A DNA stretch of 64,000 nucleotides from an uncultured Paracoccaceae bacterium. Lineage in GTDB: Bacteria > Pseudomonadota > Alphaproteobacteria > Rhodobacterales > Rhodobacteraceae. The notes below the pieces were generated by a model. The model saw only the letters and a program-made list of their open reading frames with translations, had not been told where the DNA came from and searched no databases. Below are positions 20,764 to 29,612 of this stretch, piece after piece; within the stretch, counting starts at the first letter, position 1; each line of letters opens with the position of its first letter. A program made the position numbers and the translations under genes. The stretch lies in the NCBI GenBank assembly GCA_913060475.1, contig CAJXSD010000002.1, positions 1-64,000 of the forward strand. Reading direction: 5' to 3'.

Positions 20764-21686
20764 TCTGCGGCCTCTATCAATTTTTGGACATGCGCTTTGG
20801 CGGAACGCGCCAAGGCAGCTAGATCATAGCCGCCTTCTAGAACAGATACCACCCTGCCGTCGCAGACCTGTGCTGCGATTTGGCATAGATTTTCGGTGAT
20901 CCATGCAAAATCATCCTCATCCCAATTCAGCTGGGCCAACGGATCGTCCGCATGGGCATCAAATCCGGCCGAGATCAGGATAAGGTTGGGACGAAACGCC
21001 AACAATCGCGGGAACACAAGGTCGGTGTATTTCTGACGCATCAGCATCCCATCGCTGTCAGGGGGCAGTGGCACGTTCAACACATTGTCATGTGCGCCGG
21101 TTTCATCCGCGCGCCCCGTCCCCGGCCACAATGGCATTTGTTGGCTAGTAATGGTTAAGGCACGGGGTTCATCCCACAACAGATCCTGTGTTCCATTGCC
21201 GTGATGCACGTCAAAATCGACCACCGCGACCCGATCCAACCCGTGGTAATCCAGCGCGTGTTTGGCCGCAATCGCCACATTGCCAAACAGGCAAAATCCC
21301 ATCGGCGTTTCCGTTTCGGCGTGATGCCCCGGCGGGCGGGCCGCAACAAAGGCATTCGTTGCCTGACCTGTGATCACCATATCGACCGCACGCACCGCCC
21401 CGCCCACGGCGCGAAATGCGGCCTGAACGGATCCGGGCGACATATGCGTATCACCATCAATTTGGACGGTTCCCGCGTCAGGGCAGGCATCGCGAATGGC
21501 ATCCAGATGGCGCTGGGGATGACAGCGCAGCACATCATCATCGGCGGCCAAGGGGGCCGAGACACGGTTCAAATCCAAATCGGCCAAGGCATGCAGGATA
21601 TGATCCAGTCGCGCCACCTGTTCAGGGTGGCCCGCCGGTGTCACATGATCCAAACAATCGGCATGAGTGATCAAAGCTGTCTTCAT
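20760..21686 (-). CDS. Histone deacetylase superfamily protein
   Basis: Protein of 308 residues with the class II HDAC/acetylpolyamine amidohydrolase fold. The active-site His pair is in RPPGHHAETETPMGFCLFGN (about 117-136), the metal-binding part is VDFDVHHGNGTQDLLW (about 154-169), and SAGFDAHADDPLAQLN (about 243-258) follows. These zinc enzymes remove acyl groups from amines; in bacteria the substrate is usually a small acetylated polyamine or similar amide. It is the first gene of the xseB-ispA-dxs operon and is preceded by a PotABCD-type transporter terminator. The substrate is unknown here. Confidence 0.9.
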   Translation of the reverse strand: MKTALITHADCLDHVTPAGHPEQVARLDHILHALADLDLNRVSAPLAADDDVLRCHPQRHLDAIRDACPDAGTVQIDGDTHMSPGSVQAAFRAVGGAVRAVDMVITGQATNAFVAARPPGHHAETETPMGFCLFGNVAIAAKHALDYHGLDRVAVVDFDVHHGNGTQDLLWDEPRALTITSQQMPLWPGTGRADETGAHDNVLNVPLPPDSDGMLMRQKYTDLVFPRLLAFRPNLILISAGFDAHADDPLAQLNWDEDDFAWITENLCQIAAQVCDGRVVSVLEGGYDLAALARSAKAHVQKLIEAAE

Positions 21687-21750
21687 TTCTGGGTCCTGCG
21701 TAAATCGGTTGTTTGCCTGATCTTATGGGATGACACATCGGTTTGAAACG

Positions 21751-21776
21751 AAAAAGGCGCCCGCAAGGACGCCTTT
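21751..21776 (-). terminator. Rho-independent terminator of the pot-like operon
   Basis: On the minus strand AAAGGCG pairs with CGCCTTT across a 10-base loop and runs into a T-run. It lies about 20 bp after the stop of the last permease gene. Confidence 0.8.
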
Positions 21777-21796
21777 GACAGAAAATTTTGTGCCGA

Positions 21797-23023
21797 TCAG
21801 CTGGGCGACATACCGCGCAGGCGTTCGGATCGACGCCGCAACAGTTCCAACGTCACCAACAGCGCGACCGACAGGGCCACCAAAATGGTCGCAACCGCCA
21901 GAATGGTCGGGCTGATTTGTTCGCGCAGGCCCAGGAACATCTGCCAAGGCAGGGTTTTTTGGCTGGCCGATCCGATGAACATCACCACCACCACTTCGTC
22001 GAATGATGTGATAAAGGCAAACAAACCACCCGAAATCACACCCGGCAGGATCAATGGCATTTGCACCCGGAAAAACGTGGTGACAGGGTTCGCGCCCATG
22101 TTCGCCGCCGCACGGGTCAGTGACCGGTCAAACCCGACCAGCGTGGCCGTGACCGTAATGATCACGAACGGAATCCCCAAGACGGCATGCGCCAAGACGA
22201 CCTTGACATAGCCGACAAAGTTTTTGTTCATGCCCATGGTGTTTTCCATGAAATTCCCAAGATCCGAGTAGAAAAAGAACATACCCGTTGCGGAAATAAT
22301 CAGCGGAACGATCATTGGTGAAATCAGGATCGCCATAATCGCACGTTTCGCTGGCACATGTGATTGGCTAAGCCCGATGGCTGCCAAGGTTCCCAGTGAC
22401 ACGGAAATAATCGTGGCAATCGGCGCAATAACCAATGAATTTTTGAATGACCGCAGCCATTCCCCGTTGGAATCGGCCCGCAGACCCAAGAAATCTTGGT
22501 AATGTTTCAACGAATAGCCATCCGGATCCAACCGCAGCATTTCTGGCGTAAAGGTAAAGAAATCCTGCGCGTTGAACGACAGCGGCAGAACCACCAAAAT
22601 CGGCGTGATCAAGAACACGAAAATCGCGCCGCAAATCACACGGAATGTGTAATGCCACAGGACCTGACCCGGCGTTAGATAGGGCAGCAGGTTTCTGCGA
22701 TAGCGCCCTTCGTAAAGCCAGAAAATAAACCAGCTGGTCAGGCTGCCATAAATCAGACCTAGTACAATGCCGCCCACCTGGGCAAAGGCAAAGCCTGCCA
22801 CAACAAACAGAGCCAAATTCAGCCAACGCGACAGTTTTTCATTGTTGATCACCGTGATGTACAGCGTGGCCAAGCCCATCAAAATGACGGCGCCGCCGAT
22901 CATGCCCATGATGCCTGATCCTGCGGCTGTTCCGATGAACAGCCCCAAAAACGCACCCATAATGGCACAGCACTGCAATACAAACGACAGCGGTTTACGG
23001 GAAATTGGTGTTACTAATGCCAT
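21797..23023 (-). CDS. ABC transporter permease, PotC-like
   Basis: Protein of 408 residues. The C-terminal 270 residues form the usual spermidine/putrescine-type permease. The EAA-loop region is around FDRSLTRAAANMGANPVTTF, followed by FFRVQMPLILPGVISGGLFA and ITSFDEVVVVMFIGS. The first 130 residues carry extra hydrophobic segments (about 12-55 and 70-100) not found in short PotC proteins; this extended form is known in other roseobacter-type members. It is the last gene of the operon potA-potD-potB-potC, five bases after potB. It forms half of the membrane channel. The substrate cannot be told from the permease. Confidence 0.85.
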   Translation of the reverse strand: MALVTPISRKPLSFVLQCCAIMGAFLGLFIGTAAGSGIMGMIGGAVILMGLATLYITVINNEKLSRWLNLALFVVAGFAFAQVGGIVLGLIYGSLTSWFIFWLYEGRYRRNLLPYLTPGQVLWHYTFRVICGAIFVFLITPILVVLPLSFNAQDFFTFTPEMLRLDPDGYSLKHYQDFLGLRADSNGEWLRSFKNSLVIAPIATIISVSLGTLAAIGLSQSHVPAKRAIMAILISPMIVPLIISATGMFFFYSDLGNFMENTMGMNKNFVGYVKVVLAHAVLGIPFVIITVTATLVGFDRSLTRAAANMGANPVTTFFRVQMPLILPGVISGGLFAFITSFDEVVVVMFIGSASQKTLPWQMFLGLREQISPTILAVATILVALSVALLVTLELLRRRSERLRGMSPS

Positions 23024-23028
23024 TGTCT

Positions 23029-24300
23029 TTACCCCAGTTTCACGTTGTCGATACCGACGATTTTGTCATAGGCCCAGTACAGAACCAAAACCACCGCCAG
23101 CAATATGGCCCCCAGTGCCGCGGCCAAGCCCCAGTTGAGCGATGATGAAATATGGTATGCAATCCGGTTCGAAATAAACACACCATCTGTACCACCCACG
23201 ATTTCAGGCGTGATGTAATATCCGATGGCCAAGATGAACACCAAAATGGACCCCGCCCCGATACCCGGGATGGATTGCGGGAAATACACGCGCCAAAACG
23301 CGGTCCAGTTTGTGGCCCCCAATGATTTGGCAGCCCGCAGATAGCTGGGCGGAATGGTTTGCATCACCGAATACATCGGCAAAATCATAAACGGCAACAG
23401 AATATGCGTCATCGCGGTAATGGTGCCGAATTGGTTGTTGATAATTTCCAATCGCGCGTCGTTTGATACCAACCCCAACCAGACCAGCGTGTCATTGATG
23501 ACACCTTGGTTTTGCAACATCACTTTCCACGCGGATGTGCGCACCAACAGTGATGTCCAAAACGGCAATAGGACCAGAATCATCAACATATTCGCGGAAC
23601 GGTTGGGCAAGTTTGCCAAAATCCATGCCACAGGATAGCCCAGCAAAATACACATACCCGTGATAATCAGCGACATTTTCACGGTCCGGATGAACAGTTT
23701 AATCAGGATTTGTTTATCCTCGGGCTGTGCCTGCGCGCCCTCGGCGGTCCGCTGCATGTCGATGGCGTTCAGGAAATACCCGTTTGTATATTTCACCGAA
23801 TGCGTTTTGATGATCGACCAAGTTGCGGGATCGCCCCAATCCTTGTCGACATCGATCAATTTGTCACGGAATGGGGCGTCTTGGACGGGATCCCATTTCT
23901 TAACCTTGCGCGCGGATTTGCGGAACAGCGATGACATGCCGCTGACTTCGTAGTTCAGACGCGATCCGATTCGTGTGTGTTCTTTGTTTTCGACGGCGAT
24001 AATGAAATCTTCGACAAAGGCGGTAAATACCGCTTCGTCAGGCAATTCGCCGGACAGTTCATCCCAATCCTGCAAAGCGACCACAGTTTTGGGCAGCGTA
24101 TCCTGCACAATGCTGTTTTCGACAGATCGGAATAACATCGACCCAATCGGGAAAATAAAGGTGATCAATACAAAAATCAGCAGCGGTGCAATCAGCATCA
24201 ACGCACGCATTTTTTCGCGTTGTAATGACTTGGCCAAGGATTTTTTCAGCGGCATCCCATCCGCGGCAATCATGTCCTGCCCAGCAGTTTGATCCGTCAT
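23029..24300 (-). CDS. ABC transporter permease, PotB-like
   Basis: Protein of 423 residues. A first membrane segment lies near 35-58 and is followed by a long periplasmic insert (about 60-190). The standard permease core follows, with the EAA motif in RAAKSLGATNWTAFWRVYFP (about 321-340). The long insert after the first membrane span is a known trait of PotB-type subunits in this group. It partners the PotC-like permease downstream and the ATPase and binding protein upstream. A terminator-like hairpin separates it from the binding-protein gene, which would lower permease synthesis relative to binding protein. Confidence 0.87.
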   Translation of the reverse strand: MTDQTAGQDMIAADGMPLKKSLAKSLQREKMRALMLIAPLLIFVLITFIFPIGSMLFRSVENSIVQDTLPKTVVALQDWDELSGELPDEAVFTAFVEDFIIAVENKEHTRIGSRLNYEVSGMSSLFRKSARKVKKWDPVQDAPFRDKLIDVDKDWGDPATWSIIKTHSVKYTNGYFLNAIDMQRTAEGAQAQPEDKQILIKLFIRTVKMSLIITGMCILLGYPVAWILANLPNRSANMLMILVLLPFWTSLLVRTSAWKVMLQNQGVINDTLVWLGLVSNDARLEIINNQFGTITAMTHILLPFMILPMYSVMQTIPPSYLRAAKSLGATNWTAFWRVYFPQSIPGIGAGSILVFILAIGYYITPEIVGGTDGVFISNRIAYHISSSLNWGLAAALGAILLAVVLVLYWAYDKIVGIDNVKLG

Positions 24301-24333
24301 AGTGTCCCCGTGGGTTTGATTATTATAGTTAAA

Positions 24334-24360
24334 AAAGGGGCGTTTTTACACGCCCCTTTC
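24334..24360 (-). terminator. Intercistronic hairpin after the binding-protein gene
   Basis: Minus-strand GAAAGGGGCG pairs with CGCCCCTTTT across an 8-base loop, with a T-run. It lies between the binding-protein stop and the potB-like start, and probably causes partial termination or protects the upstream mRNA. Confidence 0.75.
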
Positions 24361-24373
24361 ACGTCAAAGACGA

Positions 24374-25465
24374 TTACTTGGCCAACCAAGCTTGGAATTT
24401 TGCGTCGATATCGTCACGATAATCGGCCCAGAATTCATAGTTGTACAAGAATGTGTTTTTCGCGTTGTTAGGATCGGTTGGCATATGTGGCGCCATGTCG
24501 ATGCCCAATTCTTCGTGCTTGCCAACCAATGGCGCCGATGACGCACGTGCTGGACCATAAGAAATGTATTTCGCCTGGTCTGCCAGACGCTGTGTGTCTG
24601 TCGCGAAATAGATATAGTCCAATGCGCGCTGCTTGCGCTCTTCGCTTAGGCCCGCTGGGATGATCCAACCGTCAAGGTCAAACACCTGCGCGTCCCACAA
24701 CATTGCAACTGGCTGTTTTTGCTCTTCGATGACGCTGAACAAACGGCCGTTGTATGTTGAGCCCATGATGACTTCGCCATCTGCCAACAACTGCGGTGTG
24801 TCCGCACCGGCTGACCACCAAACAACGCTGTCCTTGATTGTGTCCAACTTGGCCAACGCGCGGTCCTGACCTTCTGGTGTTTCCAGAACGTCGTATACGT
24901 CCTCCTTGGCTACGCCGTCACACAACAGCGCCCATTCCATGTTGTTGATTGGGCGTTTTTCCAGCGAACGTTTGCCAGGATAGTTTTCCAAATCGAAAAC
25001 CGCACAAACAGATGTAGGAGGTGTGTCGCCAACCAAATCGGTACGATAGCCGAATGTTGTTGAATACACGATCTGTGGGATAAAGCAGTCAGAGACCAGC
25101 AAATCACCGAAATCTTCGGAGGCTGGTGTTCCGTCTGGTGCTGGTGCCAACTGTGTATCGGCATCGATTTCCATTGCCAGACCTTCGTCACACAGACGCA
25201 TCGCGTCCGCGGCAACCACGTCAACAACGTCCCATGTGACGTTGCCCGCTTCGTTCATCGCGCGCAGTTTCGCAACCGCTTCGGCTGAGCTGTCGTCATT
25301 GATGATGGTGACGCCAGTTTTCGCTGAATAGGGCTCGTGATAGGCCTTAAGCTGTGATTTCGAGTATGCGCCGCCCCATGACACGATGGTCATTTCCTGT
25401 GCTGCGACTGCACCTGCTGCAACTGTCAGTGCTGTTGTTGCTAGCAAAGTTTTGGTGAATTTCAT
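24374..25465 (-). CDS. Periplasmic binding protein, PotD/F-like
   Basis: Protein of 363 residues with a Sec signal peptide (MKFTKTLLATTALTVAAGAV, cleavage near AQA/AQE at 22-23). The mature start EMTIVSWGGAYSKSQLKAYH matches extracellular solute-binding protein family 1/8 members of the spermidine/putrescine group. It delivers solute to the PotBC-like permease. The nearby catabolic genes (aminotransferase, ectoine-hydrolase-like enzyme, M20 deacetylase) suggest a cationic or zwitterionic amino compound rather than necessarily a polyamine. GGGAGAATACA precedes the ATG. Confidence 0.87.
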   Translation of the reverse strand: MKFTKTLLATTALTVAAGAVAAQEMTIVSWGGAYSKSQLKAYHEPYSAKTGVTIINDDSSAEAVAKLRAMNEAGNVTWDVVDVVAADAMRLCDEGLAMEIDADTQLAPAPDGTPASEDFGDLLVSDCFIPQIVYSTTFGYRTDLVGDTPPTSVCAVFDLENYPGKRSLEKRPINNMEWALLCDGVAKEDVYDVLETPEGQDRALAKLDTIKDSVVWWSAGADTPQLLADGEVIMGSTYNGRLFSVIEEQKQPVAMLWDAQVFDLDGWIIPAGLSEERKQRALDYIYFATDTQRLADQAKYISYGPARASSAPLVGKHEELGIDMAPHMPTDPNNAKNTFLYNYEFWADYRDDIDAKFQAWLAK

Positions 25466-25581
25466 TGTATTCTCCCTAAGTTGCCCGTGTGATTAAAGAT
25501 GCGCGTGTCGGGCGTTTCCTGCGCACCTCGGTTACCCATGCCCCGGCTGCCGATGTAATCCGCAACACGGGGCATGAAATC

Positions 25582-26682
25582 TTATGCATCCAAGGCACGA
25601 CAATCGTCGGCCAACCAACCTATTTCGATTTCCTGACCGGGCTGCAAACGCACCTGATCAGGGGCGTTGCGTGATTTGATGATGAAATCATCATTGCCCG
25701 CAACGCTTAGGCGGGTGCGGAAAATGTCACCCATGTAAATGAATTCCTTGACCGTTGCCTTTAGCAAATGCGCGTCTGGGCTTAGGCGGTCTTTGTGGAA
25801 TTCGACGCGTTCCGGCCGGATCGACACGCGGGTGCGCTGACCGGGTTCGGACACGTTAATCGGTTTACAATCAATCAGATCACCACTGTCCAGCTGAACC
25901 AGTGCACGACCGTTTGAAATTTCCTTAACCACACCCTCAAGCGTGTTGTTTTCACCGATAAACTGCGCGACAAAGCTGTTTTCAGGTTCTTCGTACAGGG
26001 CATCGGGTGGTGCGATCTGCTGAATGCGGCCATCGTTAAACACGGCCACGCGGTCTGACATTGTCAGCGCCTCGGTCTGGTCGTGGGTCACATAGACCAC
26101 AGTAATACCCAAACGGTGGGCCAGATCGGTGATTTCGAACTGCATTTTTTCGCGCAGCTGTTTGTCCAACGCGCCCAGCGGTTCGTCCATCAAAACCAAT
26201 TCAGGTTCAAACACCAACGCCCGCGCCAATGCGACACGCTGTTGCTGGCCCCCTGACAATTGCGCCGGACGACGCCCGCCAAAGGCCCCCATTTCCACCA
26301 TATCCAAGGCGCGCTTGACCTTTTCTTCGCGCTCGGATTTGCCCATTTTACGGACCTCAAGAGGGAAAGACAGGTTTTCGGCGATGGTCATATGCGGAAA
26401 CAAGGCATAGTTTTGGAACACCATACCAATGCCGCGTTTGTGGGGCGGAATGTTATTGATCGACACCCCATCTAACATGATATCGCCATGCGTTGCGGTT
26501 TCAAAACCCGCCAACATCATCAGACAAGTTGTCTTGCCCGACCCGGATGGGCCCAACATGGTCAGAAACTCGCCTTTTGGAATATCAAGGTTCAAATCTT
26601 TTACGACAAGTGTTTCACCGTCATAGCTTTTCTGGACGCGATTAAACTGTACGAATGCATCCCTGGAATTATCTAGTGCCAA
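25582..26682 (-). CDS. potA: ABC transporter ATPase, PotA-like
   Basis: Protein of 366 residues. Walker A is GPSGSGKTT (about 43-51), the signature is LSGGQQQR (about 142-149) and Walker B is ELVLMDEPLG (about 160-169). A C-terminal TOBE domain (about 285-360) is typical of the PotA/MalK class. It is the first gene of the transporter operon. The start appears to be a TTG (26680-26682), preceded by GGGGAG at 7-base spacing; the only nearby ATG, on the minus strand, is out of frame. Names follow the polyamine system by similarity only; the real substrate is unproved. Confidence 0.9.
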   Translation of the reverse strand: MALDNSRDAFVQFNRVQKSYDGETLVVKDLNLDIPKGEFLTMLGPSGSGKTTCLMMLAGFETATHGDIMLDGVSINNIPPHKRGIGMVFQNYALFPHMTIAENLSFPLEVRKMGKSEREEKVKRALDMVEMGAFGGRRPAQLSGGQQQRVALARALVFEPELVLMDEPLGALDKQLREKMQFEITDLAHRLGITVVYVTHDQTEALTMSDRVAVFNDGRIQQIAPPDALYEEPENSFVAQFIGENNTLEGVVKEISNGRALVQLDSGDLIDCKPINVSEPGQRTRVSIRPERVEFHKDRLSPDAHLLKATVKEFIYMGDIFRTRLSVAGNDDFIIKSRNAPDQVRLQPGQEIEIGWLADDCRALDA

Positions 26683-26822
26683 ACTATGGCTCCCCGTGTT
26701 TTTTTATCCCTGTTCCGCAATGTAAACATAATACCAATGCAGATATCAACCAGATTGCGGCATTTTTGTTTAATTTTGCAACGCGCCCACTGGAATTAAG
26801 GCGCATCGCATTCATTTTTTAT

Positions 26823-26840
26823 GCAATTTGGTAAAATTGC
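26823..26840. repeat. Inverted repeat between aminotransferase end and potA start
   Basis: GCAATTT (26823-26829) and AAATTGC (26834-26840) flank GGTA. It may be an operator for the transporter operon or a weak terminator for the aminotransferase gene. Confidence 0.4.
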
Positions 26841-26884
26841 CTTGAATCACCCGATGGGCTTAGGTCGAATGTCCTGCCAGCAGG

Positions 26885-28252
26885 TCAACCCAGAACGGCA
26901 TTCACGGCCGAAACCGTTTTTTCGACAACCTCATCCGCCTGCGCCTGCGTTAAACAGAATGGCGGGGCAAAGCCCAAAATATCACCCTGCGGCATGGCCC
27001 GCGCGATGATTCCCTGATCCAACAGCTTGGCCGCGATGCTTGGGCCAACTTTCTGCGATGGGTCAAAGAATGTGCGCGTATCCCGGTCTGATACCAGCTC
27101 AACCGCGCACAACATGCCTTCGCCGCGAACGTCACCGACATTTGGGTGATCGGCCAGCGCGGCGCGCATGGTGTCATTTAGATACCGGCCAACAGTGCCT
27201 GCATTTTCCACCAATTTCAGTTCATCAATCAGTTTCAGGTTGGCAACCCCCGCCGCGGCCCCAATAGGGTGCGCAGAATAGGTCCAGCCGTGACCGATTG
27301 GGCCATTTTCATCGGTGCCCTGTTCCAGCACTTTCCACATTTTGTCAGAAACGATGGATCCGGACAGCGGCGCATAGGCCGATGTCAGACCCTTGGCAAT
27401 GGTGATCAGATCGGGCTTCAAACCATAGTGTTCGGATCCAAACATCGTGCCCAAACGGCCAAAGCCTGTGACAACCTCGTCCGCGATCAACAAAATGTCG
27501 TGTTTTTCCAAAACAGGTTGGATGGCATCCCAATATCCTGCGGGGGGTGGCACAATGCCGCCTGTTCCCAATACGGGTTCACCAATGAATGCCGCGATGG
27601 TGTCTGCACCTTCGCGTTCGATCAACGCCTCAAGCTCAGCCACGCAATGGGCAACGAAATCCGCCTCGGACATGTTCAGATCGGGGCGGCGGAAATAATA
27701 GGGGGCCTCGGTATGGATTACTTGGGTCAGGGGCAGGTCGAATTTTTTGTGGAACAATTCCAGGCCTGTCAATGATCCTGTCATCAAACCGGACCCGTGA
27801 TACCCGCGCCAACGGCTGATGATTTTCTTTTTCTCGGGGCGGCCCAGGATATTGTTGTAATACCACACCAGTTTAATGTTGGTTTCATTGGCATCTGACC
27901 CAGATAGGCCAAAATAGACCTTGCTCATGTGATCGGGGGCGCGATCCAAAATCATTTTCGATAGGGTGATCGACGCCTCGGTCCCGTGCCCGACATAGGA
28001 ATGGTAATACGCCAGTTCGCTGGCCTGTGCGGCGATTGCTTCGGCCACTTCGGTCCGGCCATAGCCGATATTGACACAATACAGGCCGGCAAAGGCATCC
28101 AGCAAACGGTTGCCATCGCGGTCCTCAATGTAACAGCCTTGGCCCCCTGTGACGACGCGCTGCGGGACATTGCCCCGCGCGAATTCGGCCAAATGTGTGG
28201 ACGGGTGGAAAAAATTTTCGCGATCCCATTGTTCCAATAGATCGTTTTTCAT
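26885..28252 (-). CDS. Class III (omega) aminotransferase
   Basis: Protein of 455 residues, a fold-type I, class III PLP enzyme. The cofactor Lys lies in DLITIAKGLTSAYAPLSG (near 280-297), and DEVVTGFGRLGTMFG (near 253-267) is the class motif that positions the PLP ring. Relatives act on putrescine, taurine, beta-alanine or diaminobutyrate, usually with pyruvate or 2-oxoglutarate. The ATG at 28252 is preceded by AAAGGAG; a longer frame exists upstream but has no ribosome-binding site and is not protein-like. It is divergent from doeA across a 178-bp region carrying likely operators. It may supply the transamination step after hydrolysis and deacetylation (the DoeD role in ectoine breakdown). 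Confidence 0.85.
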   Translation of the reverse strand: MKNDLLEQWDRENFFHPSTHLAEFARGNVPQRVVTGGQGCYIEDRDGNRLLDAFAGLYCVNIGYGRTEVAEAIAAQASELAYYHSYVGHGTEASITLSKMILDRAPDHMSKVYFGLSGSDANETNIKLVWYYNNILGRPEKKKIISRWRGYHGSGLMTGSLTGLELFHKKFDLPLTQVIHTEAPYYFRRPDLNMSEADFVAHCVAELEALIEREGADTIAAFIGEPVLGTGGIVPPPAGYWDAIQPVLEKHDILLIADEVVTGFGRLGTMFGSEHYGLKPDLITIAKGLTSAYAPLSGSIVSDKMWKVLEQGTDENGPIGHGWTYSAHPIGAAAGVANLKLIDELKLVENAGTVGRYLNDTMRAALADHPNVGDVRGEGMLCAVELVSDRDTRTFFDPSQKVGPSIAAKLLDQGIIARAMPQGDILGFAPPFCLTQAQADEVVEKTVSAVNAVLG

Positions 28253-28375
28253 CGCGGGCTCCTTTGGATAATTCGATATGTACACAACACAGATGTACGA
28301 CAAGGTCAAGTCAGCCTTATCCCGTATAAAAACCCAACGATATAAGGATTGCGACCCCGAGGCGTCGGAAACGGG

Positions 28376-28404
28376 CTGGCACAGTTGTATACAAATACTA
28401 GAAT
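28376..28404 (+). promoter_or_regulatory. Candidate doeA promoter with GntR-type operator
   Basis: CTGGCA (28376-28381) and TAGAAT (28399-28404) are spaced 17 bases apart. Between them lies a perfect palindrome TTGTATACAA (28385-28394), the size and style of FCD-type GntR operators. A second pair of TGTAC half-sites lies near 28279-28299, closer to the divergent aminotransferase gene. Confidence 0.5.
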
Positions 28405-28430
28405 ACCCCCAAACAACAAGGATCCCGACC

Positions 28431-29612
28431 ATGATTCAAAAAGACATTCCATTTTCAGATGCCGAATACCAACGGCGATTGGCCAAAACCCGCGCCGCCA
28501 TGGCCGCCAAGGGCATTGACACGCTGTTCGTCACCGATCCGTCCAACATGGCATGGCTGACCGCCTATGATGGCTGGTCGTTCTATGTGCATCAGGGCGT
28601 GATTATGTTTGCCGATGCCGATCCCGTTTGGTGGGGCCGCCGTCAGGATGCAAATGGCGCTGTGCGTACCGTTTGGATGGGCAATGACCGTGTGATTGGC
28701 TATGCCGATAACTATGTGCAATCGACCGAACGCCACCCCATGCAGGATCTGGCGCAACGCCTGCGCGACTTTGGCGTCACGGGGCGCGTGGGTGTGGAAA
28801 TGGACAACTACTATTTTTCAGCCAAGGCGTTTGACACTTTGCGCACCGAAATGCCCGATATCGAATTTGTCGATGCAACTGCGCTGGTCAACTGGCAACG
28901 CGGTATCAAATCTGACGAAGAATTGGCATTTATGCGCAAGGCTGCGGCCATTTCTGACAAGATTATCAATGGCTTGGTCGAACGTGTCGCACCCGGCATC
29001 CCCAAGAATGAAATCGTGGCCGAGGTATATGGCGACGCCATTCGCGGGGTTGATGGGGCGTGGGGCGACTATCCCGCGATTGTACCGCTGTTGCCATCAG
29101 GATCAGACGCCGCCGCACCCCACCTGACATGGGACGGCCGCCAATTCGCCACGGGCGAGGCGACATTTTTCGAAATCTCAGGCTGTTATCGCCGCTATCA
29201 CGCGCCGCTGAGCCGGACAATTTTCCTGGGCACCCCCACAGACGAATTGAAACGCGCCGAGGCGGCCCTGATCGAAGGCCTAGAGGCCGGACTGGACAAA
29301 GCCCGCGCCGGCAACCGCGCCTGTGACATCGCCAATGCACTGGCCGAACCACTGGAACGCGCAGGCATCGAACGCGGCGCGCGCTGTGGGTATCCCATCG
29401 GCATCAGCTATCCCCCAGATTGGGGCGAACGCACCGTGTCGTTGCGGTCCGAGGATCAAACCATTTTGCAACCCGGAATGACATTCCATTTCATGCCCGG
29501 TCTGTGGATGGATGATTGGGGATTGGAAATCACCGAATCCATCGTTATTCGCGAAAACGGGGCCGCCGAAACACTGTGCAACCAGCCCAGAAAGATGTTC
29601 GTAAAACCATGA
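28431..29612 (+). CDS. doeA: M24-family hydrolase, ectoine hydrolase (DoeA)-like
   Basis: Protein of 393 residues with the creatinase/prolidase (M24) fold: an N-terminal creatinase domain (about 1-150) and a pita-bread catalytic domain. The sequence follows the DoeA/EutD pattern closely as I remember it: DPSNMAWLTAYDGWSFYVHQ, VQSTERHPM, VEMDNYYFSAKAF, LTWDGRQFATGEATFFEISG and YPIGISYPPDWGERTVSL. DoeA opens the ectoine ring to N-acetyl-diaminobutyrate. The ATG at 28431 was chosen because homology begins there; the longer open frame crosses the promoter and operator. Its stop overlaps the next start (ATGA). Whether this enzyme really uses ectoine is inferred. Confidence 0.82.
   Translation: MIQKDIPFSDAEYQRRLAKTRAAMAAKGIDTLFVTDPSNMAWLTAYDGWSFYVHQGVIMFADADPVWWGRRQDANGAVRTVWMGNDRVIGYADNYVQSTERHPMQDLAQRLRDFGVTGRVGVEMDNYYFSAKAFDTLRTEMPDIEFVDATALVNWQRGIKSDEELAFMRKAAAISDKIINGLVERVAPGIPKNEIVAEVYGDAIRGVDGAWGDYPAIVPLLPSGSDAAAPHLTWDGRQFATGEATFFEISGCYRRYHAPLSRTIFLGTPTDELKRAEAALIEGLEAGLDKARAGNRACDIANALAEPLERAGIERGARCGYPIGISYPPDWGERTVSLRSEDQTILQPGMTFHFMPGLWMDDWGLEITESIVIRENGAAETLCNQPRKMFVKP

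Noticed and set aside
21797-26682. Calling the ABC system a polyamine transporter
   Set aside because: Subunits resemble PotABCD, but this class carries many amino compounds and the adjacent catabolic genes point elsewhere; only a general name is justified.
28278-28430. N-terminal extension of doeA
   Set aside because: It crosses the promoter and operator region, lacks a ribosome-binding site, and homology starts at 28431.
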